A stretch of 64,000 bases of DNA from Stieleria bergensis (GCA_007745635.1 CP036272.1:5165495-5229494); one strand, 5' to 3'; counted from the stretch's first letter, positions 18,385 through 27,167 are shown. The notes: generated by a model not told the origin, from the letters alone. A program made the numbers and translations.

Positions 18385-19296
18385 ATGACAAACAACCTTC
18401 CAGCACCGGCTGCCGATGACGGAGGAGAATTCCTGCTCTACCAGGCCGATGACGGATCAACGCGCATCGAGGTCCGGATGGTGGATGAGACCGTCTGGCT
18501 GACGCAGAAAGACATGGCCGAACTGTTTCAGACCACAAAACAGAACATAAGCGCCCATTTGCAGAATGTTTACGAAGAAGGCGAACTTCATCCGGAGGCA
18601 ACTGTCAAGAAATACTTGACAGTTCAAACTGAAGGAAAACGCCAGGTTTCACGGCAGGTTGAGCACTACAACCTCGATGCCATTATCTCTGTCGGCTACC
18701 GCGTTCGCTCTCATCGTGGGACGCAGTTTCGCATCTGGGCCACGCAGCAACTTCGCGAATACCTCATCAAGGGGTTCGCGATGGACGATCAACGGCTGAA
18801 ACGAGGCAGTGGAGGCAGCTACTTTGAAGAGCTGCTCGCCCGCATCCGCGACATCCGCTCCAGCGAACGGGCGTTTTGGCGGAAAGTGCTCGACATCTAT
18901 TCGACAAGCATCGACTACGACCCCAGCGAGGAGCAGTCCCTGCTGTTCTTCAAGACCGTACAGAACAAGATGCACTGGGCCGCTCACGGCCAGACCGCTG
19001 CTGAAGTGGTGCACTCTCGAGCCAATGCCTCGCTGCCCAATATGGGGCTGACGACGTTCAACGGGGATCGCCCTCGAAAGGCAGACGTGTCCATTGCCAA
19101 GAACTATCTCAAGGAAGAGGAGATCAAGGCCCTCAACCGAATCGTCACCGCCTATCTCGAATTTGCCGAGCTGCAGGCTATGAATCGCAAGCCGATGCAC
19201 ATGGCTGATTGGATTAGCAAACTTGATGATTTCTTGCGCCTGTCAGATCGCGAGATTCTGACCCACGCCGGAAAGATTTCGCACGACTCTGCGTAA
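18385..19296 (+). CDS. RhuM-like protein, truncated by an in-frame stop
   Basis: A 303-residue protein of the RhuM family (named for a Salmonella pathogenicity-island gene; function unknown, common on islands). Typical segments: VWLTQKDMAELFQTTKQNIS (DNA-binding-like helix-turn-helix), RYLTVQ-like KKYLTVQTEGKRQVSRQVEH, YNLDAIISVGYRVRSHRGTQ and FRIWATQQLREYLIKGF. TAA at 19294-19296 interrupts the frame, which then continues without shift as EKAETEFIQFKEQQRKLPQP to TAG at 19474-19476, matching the usual C-terminus. It is therefore a recent nonsense truncation of about 59 residues. Upstream in-frame starts from 18208 exist, but the family match begins near 18385. Confidence 0.75.
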   Translation: MTNNLPAPAADDGGEFLLYQADDGSTRIEVRMVDETVWLTQKDMAELFQTTKQNISAHLQNVYEEGELHPEATVKKYLTVQTEGKRQVSRQVEHYNLDAIISVGYRVRSHRGTQFRIWATQQLREYLIKGFAMDDQRLKRGSGGSYFEELLARIRDIRSSERAFWRKVLDIYSTSIDYDPSEEQSLLFFKTVQNKMHWAAHGQTAAEVVHSRANASLPNMGLTTFNGDRPRKADVSIAKNYLKEEEIKALNRIVTAYLEFAELQAMNRKPMHMADWISKLDDFLRLSDREILTHAGKISHDSA

Positions 19297-19476
19297 GAGA
19301 AAGCGGAAACAGAATTTATCCAATTCAAAGAGCAGCAGCGCAAACTGCCACAACCGGTCGATCAGCACTTCACCGAATCACTGGACGCACTCAAGAAGAT
19401 CGAAGGCGAAGCCCAGCAAGCTCAGGAAAAGACACCGGTAAAGAAGCCAGCTTCCAAGAAGAAGCCAAACACGTAG
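19297..19476 (+). pseudogene. Detached C-terminal part of the RhuM-like gene
   Basis: Direct in-frame continuation after the TAA. It encodes 59 residues ending in a lysine-rich tail (TPVKKPASKKKPNT). It has no start of its own and is evidence that the stop is recent. Confidence 0.65.
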
Positions 19477-19712
19477 CCAACGTGGTTAAAAAACTCCGCC
19501 GACCTCTTTCTCCTGCGAAATGCTGTCTCAGCAGGATTGTCCGGAGGGGGCTTTCGGCCTATGCGGCGTCTAGGTAAACCTCGGCAGTCTCCTCATCATT
19601 TACCTTACCAGAACGATGACCAAGGCATCGATTGGCAGATTCAGTGATCATGCTTTTCAGGCTGCAACGCATCAATGATTGAGTTGCTTTTTGACGAGTC
19701 CCTGAGGCGAGG

Positions 19713-19886
19713 ATGAAGTTTGTTCTGCAACCGTGGCAGCTGATTGCGATTTTCCTTGCTGGCTGGGTGAATCGGCAACAGCAAGAAGCGATTGATTACC
19801 TGCGCACCGAAAACGATATTCTCAAAGAAAAGCCTGGCACAAAGAAGAACCTGCTCGGGGTGAATCGTTCACTCGACGTCACATAG
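19713..19886 (+). pseudogene. N-terminal remnant of an rve-type transposase
   Basis: A 57-residue frame, MKFVLQPWQLIAIFLAGWVN then RQQQEAIDYLRTENDILKEK and a stop. This resembles the start of integrase-core (rve, IS3/IS481-like) transposases found in planctomycetes, which continue with an HTH and a DDE domain that are missing here. The break falls just before repeat copy 2. Confidence 0.5.
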
Positions 19887-19972
19887 GCCAACGCGCTGCT
19901 CAAACAACTAGCCCGTTGTGTCTTCAAGTCTTCGTGTGTGCACCGGATATTGCGTCTGCCGCATCACCAAAC

Positions 19973-20281
19973 GCAGTTCGCTGATGGGTTGCGTTTGGAG
20001 GGGCGGGAGCAACCGGCATGGTAACTTGTGGGCGTTGGGTGGCGCGAGAGTTGGATCGCTTTGGGGCGGTGGAGCCGGAGTTGGGTGGCTGAGGGAAAGA
20101 ATTACTGGTGCGGGTGAGAGCGGTGTTTGACGAGTGCGCGCGGAAATGGCGTTCAAACACGGGGTGTTGTGGGTCTTTTCAAGACCGGCCAGAAATTGGC
20201 AGAGAGCGAACTTGCGGGGTGGCCCATTCGCTTTGGCCCGGTTCGCTGGTAAAAGAGAGTACACCGGAAGCAACGGTATTC
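19973..20281. repeat. 309-bp direct repeat, copy 2
   Basis: Same orientation and length as 17764-18072. Long identical runs include the stretch starting at AAATGGCGTTCAAACACGGG. The repeat is divergent enough to be old. Confidence 0.8.
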
Positions 20282-20369
20282 GTTAGTTGTCTCGACTCAC
20301 AAATACTTGTTTGGGAGGGATAGGTGGAACTTCGAGGGTTGCGTTTGGAAGTGGGGCTCCTAGAGGTGT

Positions 20370-21464
20370 TCACATGACGTAACGAAGTTTGTCGTAGGCC
20401 GCCTTCTCTTTCTCGTCCGCGTCAATGGCGGCGGCGAGTTCGTCGAAGCCGTACATCGTTTTGACTCGATGAGTCAGCAAGGCTCGGTCGTAGGGGACGC
20501 CGCCGGACGTCCAGTAGGCAGCATCGTGCGGTGTGAATTTGGAAACCTTCAGCGGACCTTTCTCGTCGGCTACGTTGGGAAGGTTTCGCCATAAACGCAG
20601 GTGTTGGCGATGCGATCCGATGGCGAGTCCAGCCAGTTCGACGTAGCCGGCGTCCGTCAGATCGGTGATTGCTGCGCCGTGGTTGATGAGGTGAACCAAG
20701 CCGCCGTATCCACTGCGATGGATGCTTGGATCCTGTGCGGTGACTTCATCAAGCACTGCACCCGCCATGCCTTCGATGTTGTCGTAGACCGGTGTGGCGT
20801 CGTCTTCGGGCAGCGTGATCTTGTTGCCGTGTAGGCGACCTTTGGCTTTGCCGTAATAGCCGCTGCCGGGCGTTTGGTTCTGGAAAAGATTCATCAACTT
20901 CAGAATCCCGTCGACCACCGCTGGCGTGGCGCATTCGGGGTGGTCTTGCAACGCGCGGATGGCCAGCGATGCGAAGATCACGTTGTGTCCGGATTGGCGC
21001 GGCCTGTCGATGCTTTTTTGCAGACCCTCGGCGATACCGTCGATCAATGTCGCGTCGGCTTTCTGTTTCGCAAACGGTTCAAACAACTCCGCATCGGCCA
21101 GCTTTGACGCTCTGGACATTCGCTGTCCGAAAACCGACTCGCCGCCTCTGACACGTCGAAGGTCGTCTTGAATCCCAGCTTCAATGGCGGGATCCAGGTC
21201 GGGGCGCTGCCGCGCAACGTAATAGCCGGCAATCATGGACGCGCCCAAATGCCCCGCCATCGAACTCATGTGATGGGCACGCGCGAGCGCGTTGAGCCCG
21301 GCTTTAAGATACGAGTGGTCAAGATCCCGTGCCGTGTTTGTTACTGCGTCGTCGGCGTGGGTCGAACGAGTCAGACCTCCGGCCACTGCCAACCCGCCCG
21401 TGACGGCGGTGAGTCGCGCGAAAGCTCGGCGAGGAATTCTGTTGCCCGGGGTCTGTTGGTCCAT
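20370..21464 (-). CDS. Tat-exported hypothetical protein
   Basis: 364 residues. The N-terminus has a twin-arginine signal (RIPRRAFARLTA, hydrophobic GGLAVAGGLTR, then THADDA as a likely cleavage site), so it is probably folded before export. The mature part is mainly helical with motifs such as HHMSSMAGHLGASMIAGYYV and GYGGLVHLINHGAAITDLTD; no catalytic family is recognised. A second ATG at 21494 would add ten residues; the frame extends to 21695 without a signal-like start. It is divergent from the glutaredoxin/DsbD-like gene. Confidence 0.75.
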   Translation of the reverse strand: MDQQTPGNRIPRRAFARLTAVTGGLAVAGGLTRSTHADDAVTNTARDLDHSYLKAGLNALARAHHMSSMAGHLGASMIAGYYVARQRPDLDPAIEAGIQDDLRRVRGGESVFGQRMSRASKLADAELFEPFAKQKADATLIDGIAEGLQKSIDRPRQSGHNVIFASLAIRALQDHPECATPAVVDGILKLMNLFQNQTPGSGYYGKAKGRLHGNKITLPEDDATPVYDNIEGMAGAVLDEVTAQDPSIHRSGYGGLVHLINHGAAITDLTDAGYVELAGLAIGSHRQHLRLWRNLPNVADEKGPLKVSKFTPHDAAYWTSGGVPYDRALLTHRVKTMYGFDELAAAIDADEKEKAAYDKLRYVM

Positions 21465-21667
21465 CGGATGGTCCAGGGTAGATGACGAAATCATGGAAGG
21501 TGCCGCGTTTTGAAAGAACCAGCATAGCCGGTCATCGGCATCCAGCGTGCGAGTAGGCACGCGCGAGTGTGCTTCAGTGGAACGCATTGTTGATCTTTGC
21601 ACAAAAAGAACGTTCGATTCGCTCGGGTATAGCGATTGATTCTCGTTCGGGCGGAGGCAATTCAACG

Positions 21668-22288
21668 ATGAATCCGAGAAAAGTTTTTTGGGCACTAATG
21701 TTTTTCCTGGCTGCGTGCTGCTCGCCCTGGTCGAGTTTCGCGGACGATGATCTGGCTGGCGATGATGTCGCTAGCGTTGTGCAGCTGGAAGTGTTTGTTC
21801 GTGGAGACAAACCGTCGGCGAATGATGTGGCCGATTACGTGACTGAGTTGAAGCGTCGCAATCCGGGCTTGGATGTCATCACTCGCGATGTGATTCAGGA
21901 TCGTGGTCACCTGAAAAGGCTCTATGAGTTGACTAAGAAGGCGGGACGTTCCAAACCGGTCGTGCCGGCCTTCCACTGCTGTGACCGAATGTATTTCGGT
22001 TTCGAGGGAGCGGCGAAGAGTGGTCCGGCGATCGAGGAATTGTTCACGGCGGACGTTTACACACGGGACACTTGTCCGCGTTGCGCCAACGCCAAAGTGT
22101 TCATCGCAACCTTGAAAAAAAGATGGCCGGCGATCCGTTTTCGCGTGCTTGAAATCTCCAGCGATGCCGTGGCTCGGCAGCGGTGGGAGAATCTTTGTCG
22201 AGGATCCGGAAGCACGCCCGGCTTGCCCGTGATTGACTTCGGTGGACACGTCATCATCGGCTACCAAGGCGACGAGGTGACGAGGTGA
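21668..22288 (+). CDS. Exported glutaredoxin-like domain protein (5' half of a split gene)
   Basis: 206 residues. A signal peptide (residues 1-25, ending SSFADD) is followed by two thioredoxin-fold units. The first has a CC pair (PAFHCCDRMYFGF) and the second a CPRC redox motif (DTCPRCANAK) before VIDFGGHVIIGYQG, a glutaredoxin-type ending. The frame stops at TGA 22286-22288 inside an 8-bp tandem repeat. With one or four repeat units instead of three, the frame would continue into the DsbD-like gene at 22293. It probably passes or senses thiol redox state in the periplasm. Read as split or phase-variable rather than as a normal end. Confidence 0.7.
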   Translation: MNPRKVFWALMFFLAACCSPWSSFADDDLAGDDVASVVQLEVFVRGDKPSANDVADYVTELKRRNPGLDVITRDVIQDRGHLKRLYELTKKAGRSKPVVPAFHCCDRMYFGFEGAAKSGPAIEELFTADVYTRDTCPRCANAKVFIATLKKRWPAIRFRVLEISSDAVARQRWENLCRGSGSTPGLPVIDFGGHVIIGYQGDEVTR

Positions 22289-22300
22289 CGAGGTGACGGG
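22271..22300 (+). repeat. 8-bp tandem repeat (three GACGAGGT units) causing a frameshift
   Basis: GACGAGGT occurs three times head to tail (22271-22294), followed by a partial GACGGG. Two extra units add 16 bp, so the reading frame shifts by one. It lies exactly at the junction of the redox domains and the membrane domain. Confidence 0.9.
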
Positions 22301-23312
22301 CAAGGAATTGGAAACGCTGATTGAGCGAAAGTCCCGAGTCAAACCGCATGAGATTCAACCGAAACCTGCAACCGACGATGGAGCCGCGATTATGCTCCTG
22401 CCGTCGCAAGCCCTGTTCGGTGCTTTGCAGTTGGATTCAAACGAAGCAACGGACGACGGTTCCGATCCAGCCAAAGACTGGGAGCTTCCCGATGAAGCGA
22501 CGGTCGCGGAGACGGGGCAAGCTGATTTGGAAGTTGAACCAACGACGTCGGCAGCAAGTGATGAAACCATCGACGTGCCGATCTTTGGCCGTCTGCGGGT
22601 CAGTGATCTTGGGATGCCATTGTTCTCGTTTCTGGTCGGGTTAGTCGATGGGTTCAATCCCTGTGCGATGTGGATTTTGGTGTTCCTGCTGTCTGTCCTG
22701 GTAAATATCAAAGATCGCAAAAAGATCATTCTGATTGCCGGAACGTTCGTGATCGTCAGCGGGATGGCTTACTACGCGTTCATGGCCGCGTGGTTGAATT
22801 TGTTCCTGCTGATTGGGATCGCTCGCCCGGTTCAAGTTGGATTGGGCGTGCTGGCATTGGTGATTGGCATCGTGAACGTGAAGGACTTTTTTGCGTTCAA
22901 GAGGGGCGTCTCACTATCCATTCCCGAAAGTCAAAAACCGGGACTGTATCGCCGGGTGCGAAACATCGTGGAGGCGAAGTACTTGACCGTGGCGATCGGT
23001 GGTGCGATTGCGTTGGCGATCGTCGTCAACATGGTTGAATTGCTTTGCACCGCTGGGCTGCCCGCGTTGTACACACAGATCCTGACGTTGCAGCAGCTGC
23101 CGGCTTGGCAGAACTATCTTTATCTCGGGATCTACATCCTCGCCTACATGCTCGATGACGCGGTGCTTGTCACCATCGTCGTCGCCACGCTCTCACATCG
23201 AAAGCTGCAAGAACGTGAAGGCCGATGGTTGAAACTTCTCAGTGGCATCGTGATTCTTGCGTTGGGAACGGTGATGATCTTCCGTCCCGATTTGCTGCAA
23301 CTGGGGCATTGA
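22293..23312 (+). CDS. DsbD/CcdA-like membrane protein (3' half of a split gene)
   Basis: 339 residues starting at a GTG inside the tandem repeat. The first 105 residues are acidic and linker-like, beginning TGKELETLIERK, a natural continuation of the glutaredoxin domain. Then six to eight membrane segments follow, with GFNPCAMWILVFLL and VELLCTAGLPALY. These paired proline-cysteine motifs are like the electron-carrying transmembrane core of DsbD/ScsB/CcdA, which moves reducing power from cytoplasmic thioredoxin to the periplasm. Alone it lacks a partner domain; fused to 21668-22288 it would resemble a complete relay. Confidence 0.72.
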   Translation: MTGKELETLIERKSRVKPHEIQPKPATDDGAAIMLLPSQALFGALQLDSNEATDDGSDPAKDWELPDEATVAETGQADLEVEPTTSAASDETIDVPIFGRLRVSDLGMPLFSFLVGLVDGFNPCAMWILVFLLSVLVNIKDRKKIILIAGTFVIVSGMAYYAFMAAWLNLFLLIGIARPVQVGLGVLALVIGIVNVKDFFAFKRGVSLSIPESQKPGLYRRVRNIVEAKYLTVAIGGAIALAIVVNMVELLCTAGLPALYTQILTLQQLPAWQNYLYLGIYILAYMLDDAVLVTIVVATLSHRKLQEREGRWLKLLSGIVILALGTVMIFRPDLLQLGH

Positions 23313-23484
23313 CTAACGAGCAGACCTTCATCCCGATCTAGCTTCAACGCCTGAGATTGCGATGTTGAATTCCGAAGCCTAGGCAGTTTTACGACAGGTA
23401 TCTTCGTCGATTGTTTGAGTGCCGGTGACTGCCTTCGCGAGTCGCATGCCTGAAGAGGCCGACGACCAGAGCGGGATAGACATC

Positions 23485-23498
23485 GCGCACATTCGCGC
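23485..23498. promoter_or_regulatory. Variant of the GTGC-N6-GCAC palindrome
   Basis: GCGCACATTCGCGC keeps the arm spacing and shares the ACATT/ACATC core with the sites at 39418 and 63050. Its centre is about 90 bp upstream of the -24 GG. Confidence 0.4.
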
Positions 23499-23580
23499 AA
23501 GTGTGCTTCCACAAGATTAGCTTGCGCGACGTATCGCACACAAATGATACGGGTCAAATGAATCGGCCTGATTTGCGAAT

Positions 23581-23596
23581 CGGCATCACGATTGCT
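23581..23596 (+). promoter_or_regulatory. Sigma-54 promoter of the thioredoxin-permease-SLC13 operon
   Basis: CGGCATCACGATTGCT has GG-N10-GC and TTGC at -12, and is almost identical to the nitroreductase promoter. It ends 53 bp before the ATG. Confidence 0.75.
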
Positions 23597-23649
23597 TCTC
23601 TAACCAAGCCGGTTCGGTGAAGTCATTCAAAGAAAATGAGAACATTGTG

Positions 23650-23901
23650 ATGCTAACGATCAAGATACTTGGCCCTGGTTGCCCCAATTGCAGACAGCTC
23701 GAGCAACTCACCTTGAAAGCGGTTGACGAGTTGGGCGTTGAAGCCGAAGTCAGCAAACTCACCGACCCGTTGCAGTGCGTGGAGCATGAAGTGATGGCAA
23801 CTCCTGGACTTGTCATCGACGACAAGACGGTTTGTAGCGGTCGGGTTCCGTCTCTGTCCGAGTTGAAAGATCTCATCAATGCGGCGTTTGTGGCTCGATA
23901 A
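23650..23901 (+). CDS. Small thioredoxin-like redox protein
   Basis: 83 residues of the thioredoxin_3 / redox-active disulfide protein type. The CPNC active site lies at the N-terminus (LGPGCPNCRQLEQL), a cis-Pro follows (VMATPGLVID), and the protein ends with the small alpha/beta fold. Two further cysteines (LQCVEH, TVCSG) are present. Such proteins are typically encoded beside DUF318 permeases, as here (44 bp downstream). It may reduce or deliver a thiol-bound substrate to the permease. Cytoplasmic; no signal peptide. Confidence 0.85.
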   Translation: MLTIKILGPGCPNCRQLEQLTLKAVDELGVEAEVSKLTDPLQCVEHEVMATPGLVIDDKTVCSGRVPSLSELKDLINAAFVAR

Positions 23902-23945
23902 AGCCTTTCGAGCCGCAAACGATTATTCCAAATCGAGCCATTCGC

Positions 23946-25424
23946 ATGACCGACGCCGCTCTCGAATCCGTTTTCAGTCTGCTGAGAAGTGGGGCGGGCA
24001 ACCTAGCCGCGTATTTAGCCGCTCATGTTCTTCTGTGTTTGCTTCCGGCATTCTTGGTCGCCGGAGCCATGACCGCTTTAATTCCAAAGGAAATCATCAC
24101 TCGATTTCTGGGACGTGACTGTCCCAAGGCGATCTCCTATCCCGCGGCTGCAGCAGGCGGATTCCTGCTTGCCGTTTGCTCCTGCACGGTCATTCCGCTG
24201 TTCGCAGGCATCTACAAGAAGGGTGCCGGGTTAGGTCCCGCAATCGCGTTTTTGTTTGTCGCACCCGCCGTCAATATTTTGGCGCTCGTTTATACCGGCA
24301 AAATGCTCGGCGTGGATCTGGCGATCGCGCGTGGAGTGCTTTCGGTTGTCTTTGGCGTCGGCATCGGCCTGCTGATGGCATTGATCTTTCGGGGCGACGA
24401 CGTCGAGCATGACCAAGCGACGACTCGGATGTTTTCTGGTCAAGGCTCGATGCGTGGCTCGACGGTAAGTTTGCTGTCGTTACTGGTCGCTTTGTTGATC
24501 GTTGGCACGCTTCAACTCGACATGCTCATGCATGCCTACGCTCAAGTGCAAATTCCCACTACAAGCATTCACCACTTTCAAGACTTTCTCGCCGAGTTGG
24601 TTCCGCATGACACAAGCAAAGGCGAGGAAGGCGTGACCGCCCAGGGGGCAATTCTGATCGGCCTGCTGGTGTTGATCGGGCTGGCAGCTTGGCGAGGAAT
24701 CGAGTGCATTTTTGAGCGTTTCAGTGCTTGGACGTGGGTCTTCGTCAGCTTGGTGGGAGTCACGTTGATGTTTGCTTCATTGCAGATCGTTCCCACTTCT
24801 AAAGGCGTGACGTTGCATTTCACGGGCAAGTTCATTGGTGTGTCCATCATCACCGCTGCACTCGGTTGGGTCTTGAAGACAAGGCTTGCTTCAGACGAGC
24901 TTCGCGACTTCTTGTGGGAATCATGGCGATTCGTCAAGCAAATTTTCCCACTACTGATCATTGGCGTTTTTATCGTCGGAGTCATTCGCGAACTGGTCCA
25001 ACCCCAGTGGGTTCAATCGCTAGCAGGCGAGAACACGGTTGGCGGAAACTTTGTCGGTGTCGTCTTCGGCGTGTTTATGTATTTCCCCACTCTGGTTGAA
25101 GTTCCGATCGCCCAAATGTTTCTTGATCTGGGAATGCATCGCGGTCCGTTGTTGGCTTACCTGCTGGCCGACCCCGAACTGAGTTTCCAAAGCATTTTGA
25201 TCACGGCTTCGGTCATCGGCAAAAAGAAAGCGTGGGTGTACGTTGGTCTCGTCGCCGTCTTCAGCACTCTTGCCGGCATGTTGTATGGGACTTGGATTGA
25301 CGGCTCCAGTCTCTGGTCGGTCACATCTTATCTACTTGCCGTTCTTGGTGGGATAGTCGCGATACTCTGGGTAGTTGGTCGCAGGCAGGTCCGTCACTCT
25401 AAACCAAATACAACATCGTCCTGA
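23946..25424 (+). CDS. DUF318/ArsP-type permease
   Basis: 492 residues with 10 or more membrane segments, member of the predicted permease family that includes the organoarsenical exporter ArsP and YraQ. Family blocks: GGFLLAVCSCTVIPLFAGIY (conserved CSC motif), LFVAPAVNILALVYTGKMLG in the first half, and YFPTLVEVPIAQMFLDLGMH plus a second conserved block in the C-terminal half. The central loop is unusually long (about residues 150-260). The substrate is unknown; an oxyanion or thiol conjugate is possible. Second gene of a three-gene operon with the thioredoxin-like protein and an SLC13 transporter. Confidence 0.82.
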   Translation: MTDAALESVFSLLRSGAGNLAAYLAAHVLLCLLPAFLVAGAMTALIPKEIITRFLGRDCPKAISYPAAAAGGFLLAVCSCTVIPLFAGIYKKGAGLGPAIAFLFVAPAVNILALVYTGKMLGVDLAIARGVLSVVFGVGIGLLMALIFRGDDVEHDQATTRMFSGQGSMRGSTVSLLSLLVALLIVGTLQLDMLMHAYAQVQIPTTSIHHFQDFLAELVPHDTSKGEEGVTAQGAILIGLLVLIGLAAWRGIECIFERFSAWTWVFVSLVGVTLMFASLQIVPTSKGVTLHFTGKFIGVSIITAALGWVLKTRLASDELRDFLWESWRFVKQIFPLLIIGVFIVGVIRELVQPQWVQSLAGENTVGGNFVGVVFGVFMYFPTLVEVPIAQMFLDLGMHRGPLLAYLLADPELSFQSILITASVIGKKKAWVYVGLVAVFSTLAGMLYGTWIDGSSLWSVTSYLLAVLGGIVAILWVVGRRQVRHSKPNTTSS

Positions 25425-25437
25425 TTGGTAAATACAC

Positions 25438-26970
25438 TTGAGCAGCGACCATGCCGTAGAGACTACCAAGTTCAGTCCAGCGGTTGCGTGGATTGGTCTG
25501 TTCGCGGGACCGCTTGCGGCGGCGGCTTGTTGTGTGTTTCTGCCAAATCAATATCTCGATGCGGCTGGTACGCTCGTCGAGTTTGATCCGGCCGGCCGAG
25601 CGACACTCGCGGCCATGGCTTGGATGGGAATTTGGTGGCTGACCGAGGCCGTTCCCATTTACGCAACGGGAATGTTGCCGGTGGCTTTGTTTCCTGTTCT
25701 CGGTATCGCCACCATGAAGGCCGCTTCGGCCCCTTATGCCAACCCGCTGATCTTTCTGTTCATGGGCGGCTTTCTATTGGCTTTGTCGATGGAGAAATGG
25801 GGACTCGGAAAGCGTATCGCCCTGACAGTGTTGCAGGTCGTGGGGACTCGGCCCGTCAACATCATCGCAGGGTTCATGGTCACGACGGCGGTTTTGAGCG
25901 CGTTTGTATCCAACACGGCCACAACAGCCATGATGCTGCCGATTGCGGCGAGCATCATTCTGCTGGTGAAGGCCCAGGGTGGGCTGTCCAACAACTTCTC
26001 GATCTGTCTGATGCTCGGAATTGCCTACTCGGCCTCGATCGGCGGAACGGCCACCATCATCGGGTCGCCTCCGAACGTGTTCCTGGTGAGCTACCTGACC
26101 GATTCCATCGCGGAACCGTACCGAGTCGAACTCAGCTTCGCTCGCTGGTTACAGTTCGGTGTTCCGCTGGCGGTCGTCTTTTTGCCGATCGTATTTCTAT
26201 TGCTCACTCGAGTCTTGTACCCAGTCAAAGATCAAACGATCGAAGGCAGCGACCGTTTGATTCGAGGTGAATTGGATTCGTTGGGGCCCGCGAACCGCGG
26301 TGAATTGGCGTCCTTCGTTGTCTTTGTCGCGACAGCCACGCTTTGGATGAGTAGGCCAGCTCTGGCCGGTGTCTCGCTTGATCTTGATGGAAGAAATTGG
26401 ATGCCACTTGCCGATTTGACTGATGCGGGAATTGCCATGATGGCGGCACTGGTTCTGTTTGTCATTCCCGTCGATGTCAGACGCAGAATCTTTGTGCTCG
26501 ACTGGGAAACGGCATTGAAGCTACCGTGGGGGATTCTGATTCTGTTCGGCGGTGGGCTTAGCTTGGCTGCCGCGGTGCAAGCAAACGGAGTGGCTGAATT
26601 CATGGGAAGCCACACCCATTTTGTACGCGGGCTACCACCAGTCCTGGTCGTTTTATGTGTCTCGGCAGGAATGATTTTTCTGACGGAACTGACGTCCAAT
26701 ACCGCGACGTCAGCGACAGTGATTCCCATCTTGGGTGCCGTTGCGTCTGGATTGGACATCCACCCCTACTTGCTGGTTTTCCCGGCAGCGATTGCTGCAA
26801 GTTGTGCGTTCATGCTGCCCGTCGCGACGCCTCCGAACGCGATTGTTTTCGCGACGGGTGAGGTCAGCATCGGGCAAATGGCCAGGGCTGGAATCTGGCT
26901 CAACCTGATTTCCATCGTGCTGGTCACCTTGCTGACCATGCTCTTGATCGAGCCGCTTTTGGTCCGGTAG
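25438..26970 (+). CDS. SLC13/DASS family anion symporter
   Basis: 510 residues, about 11-12 membrane segments. The two sodium-site SNT motifs of DASS carriers are present: SNTATTAMMLPIAASI (first repeat) and TSNTATSATVIPILGAV (second repeat), along with IGGTATIIGSPPNVFLV. These transporters co-import sodium with dicarboxylates, citrate, sulfate or phosphate. The start is a TTG 13 bp after the permease stop; an internal ATG is possible but would remove the first helix. Linkage to the ArsP-like permease hints at oxyanion traffic, but a dicarboxylate substrate is equally possible. Confidence 0.85.
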   Translation: MSSDHAVETTKFSPAVAWIGLFAGPLAAAACCVFLPNQYLDAAGTLVEFDPAGRATLAAMAWMGIWWLTEAVPIYATGMLPVALFPVLGIATMKAASAPYANPLIFLFMGGFLLALSMEKWGLGKRIALTVLQVVGTRPVNIIAGFMVTTAVLSAFVSNTATTAMMLPIAASIILLVKAQGGLSNNFSICLMLGIAYSASIGGTATIIGSPPNVFLVSYLTDSIAEPYRVELSFARWLQFGVPLAVVFLPIVFLLLTRVLYPVKDQTIEGSDRLIRGELDSLGPANRGELASFVVFVATATLWMSRPALAGVSLDLDGRNWMPLADLTDAGIAMMAALVLFVIPVDVRRRIFVLDWETALKLPWGILILFGGGLSLAAAVQANGVAEFMGSHTHFVRGLPPVLVVLCVSAGMIFLTELTSNTATSATVIPILGAVASGLDIHPYLLVFPAAIAASCAFMLPVATPPNAIVFATGEVSIGQMARAGIWLNLISIVLVTLLTMLLIEPLLVR

Positions 26971-27050
26971 CTACCACAAGTTGAACAAAACGGCTGACCA
27001 CCGGACGCTGCGGATAGTCGCGCGGTTGTGGTTGCATGTGCCCACTTGGC

Positions 27051-27064
27051 GTGACGGTACGCAC
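27051..27064. promoter_or_regulatory. GTGC-N6-GCAC-like palindrome (one mismatch)
   Basis: GTGACGGTACGCAC matches seven of eight arm bases. Its centre lies 49.5 bp upstream of the -24 GG of the nitroreductase promoter, the same distance as at 30864. Confidence 0.5.
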
Positions 27065-27105
27065 ACAAGCTCGCCTGAGCCGAAGAATTCACCGCCAATC
27101 CTGAG

Positions 27106-27121
27106 CGGCATCCTGATTGCA
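27106..27121 (+). promoter_or_regulatory. Sigma-54 promoter of the nitroreductase gene
   Basis: CGGCATCCTGATTGCA, GG-N10-GC with TTGCA at -12, 46 bp before the ATG. Confidence 0.75.
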
Positions 27122-27167
27122 TCGCTGAAGATTTCATCCCCCACATCCTTCTACGAGGTCACCGGCG

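Larger units (their letters stand above)
19477..20369. other. Mobile-element debris
   Basis: Nearly 900 bp with no intact gene. On the minus strand near 19559-19728 a frame reads SGTRQKATQSLMRCSLKSMI then NDEETAEVYLDAA and a stop, somewhat like the end of a tyrosine recombinase; this is weak. The plus strand holds a transposase N-terminal remnant, and 19973-20281 is copy 2 of the direct repeat. Confidence 0.45.
23313..23649. other. Regulatory intergenic region before the thioredoxin operon
   Basis: About 340 bp. It holds an imperfect activator palindrome (23485-23498), a further half-site GTGC at 23503, and a sigma-54 promoter (23581-23596). The part before 23480 shows nothing recognisable. 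Confidence 0.6.

Noticed and set aside
19559..19728. C-terminal fragment of a tyrosine recombinase on the minus strand
   Set aside because: A suggestive frame (GTRQKATQSLMRCSL) ends in a stop, but the catalytic Tyr and flanking motifs cannot be identified; kept only as a remark in the debris entry.
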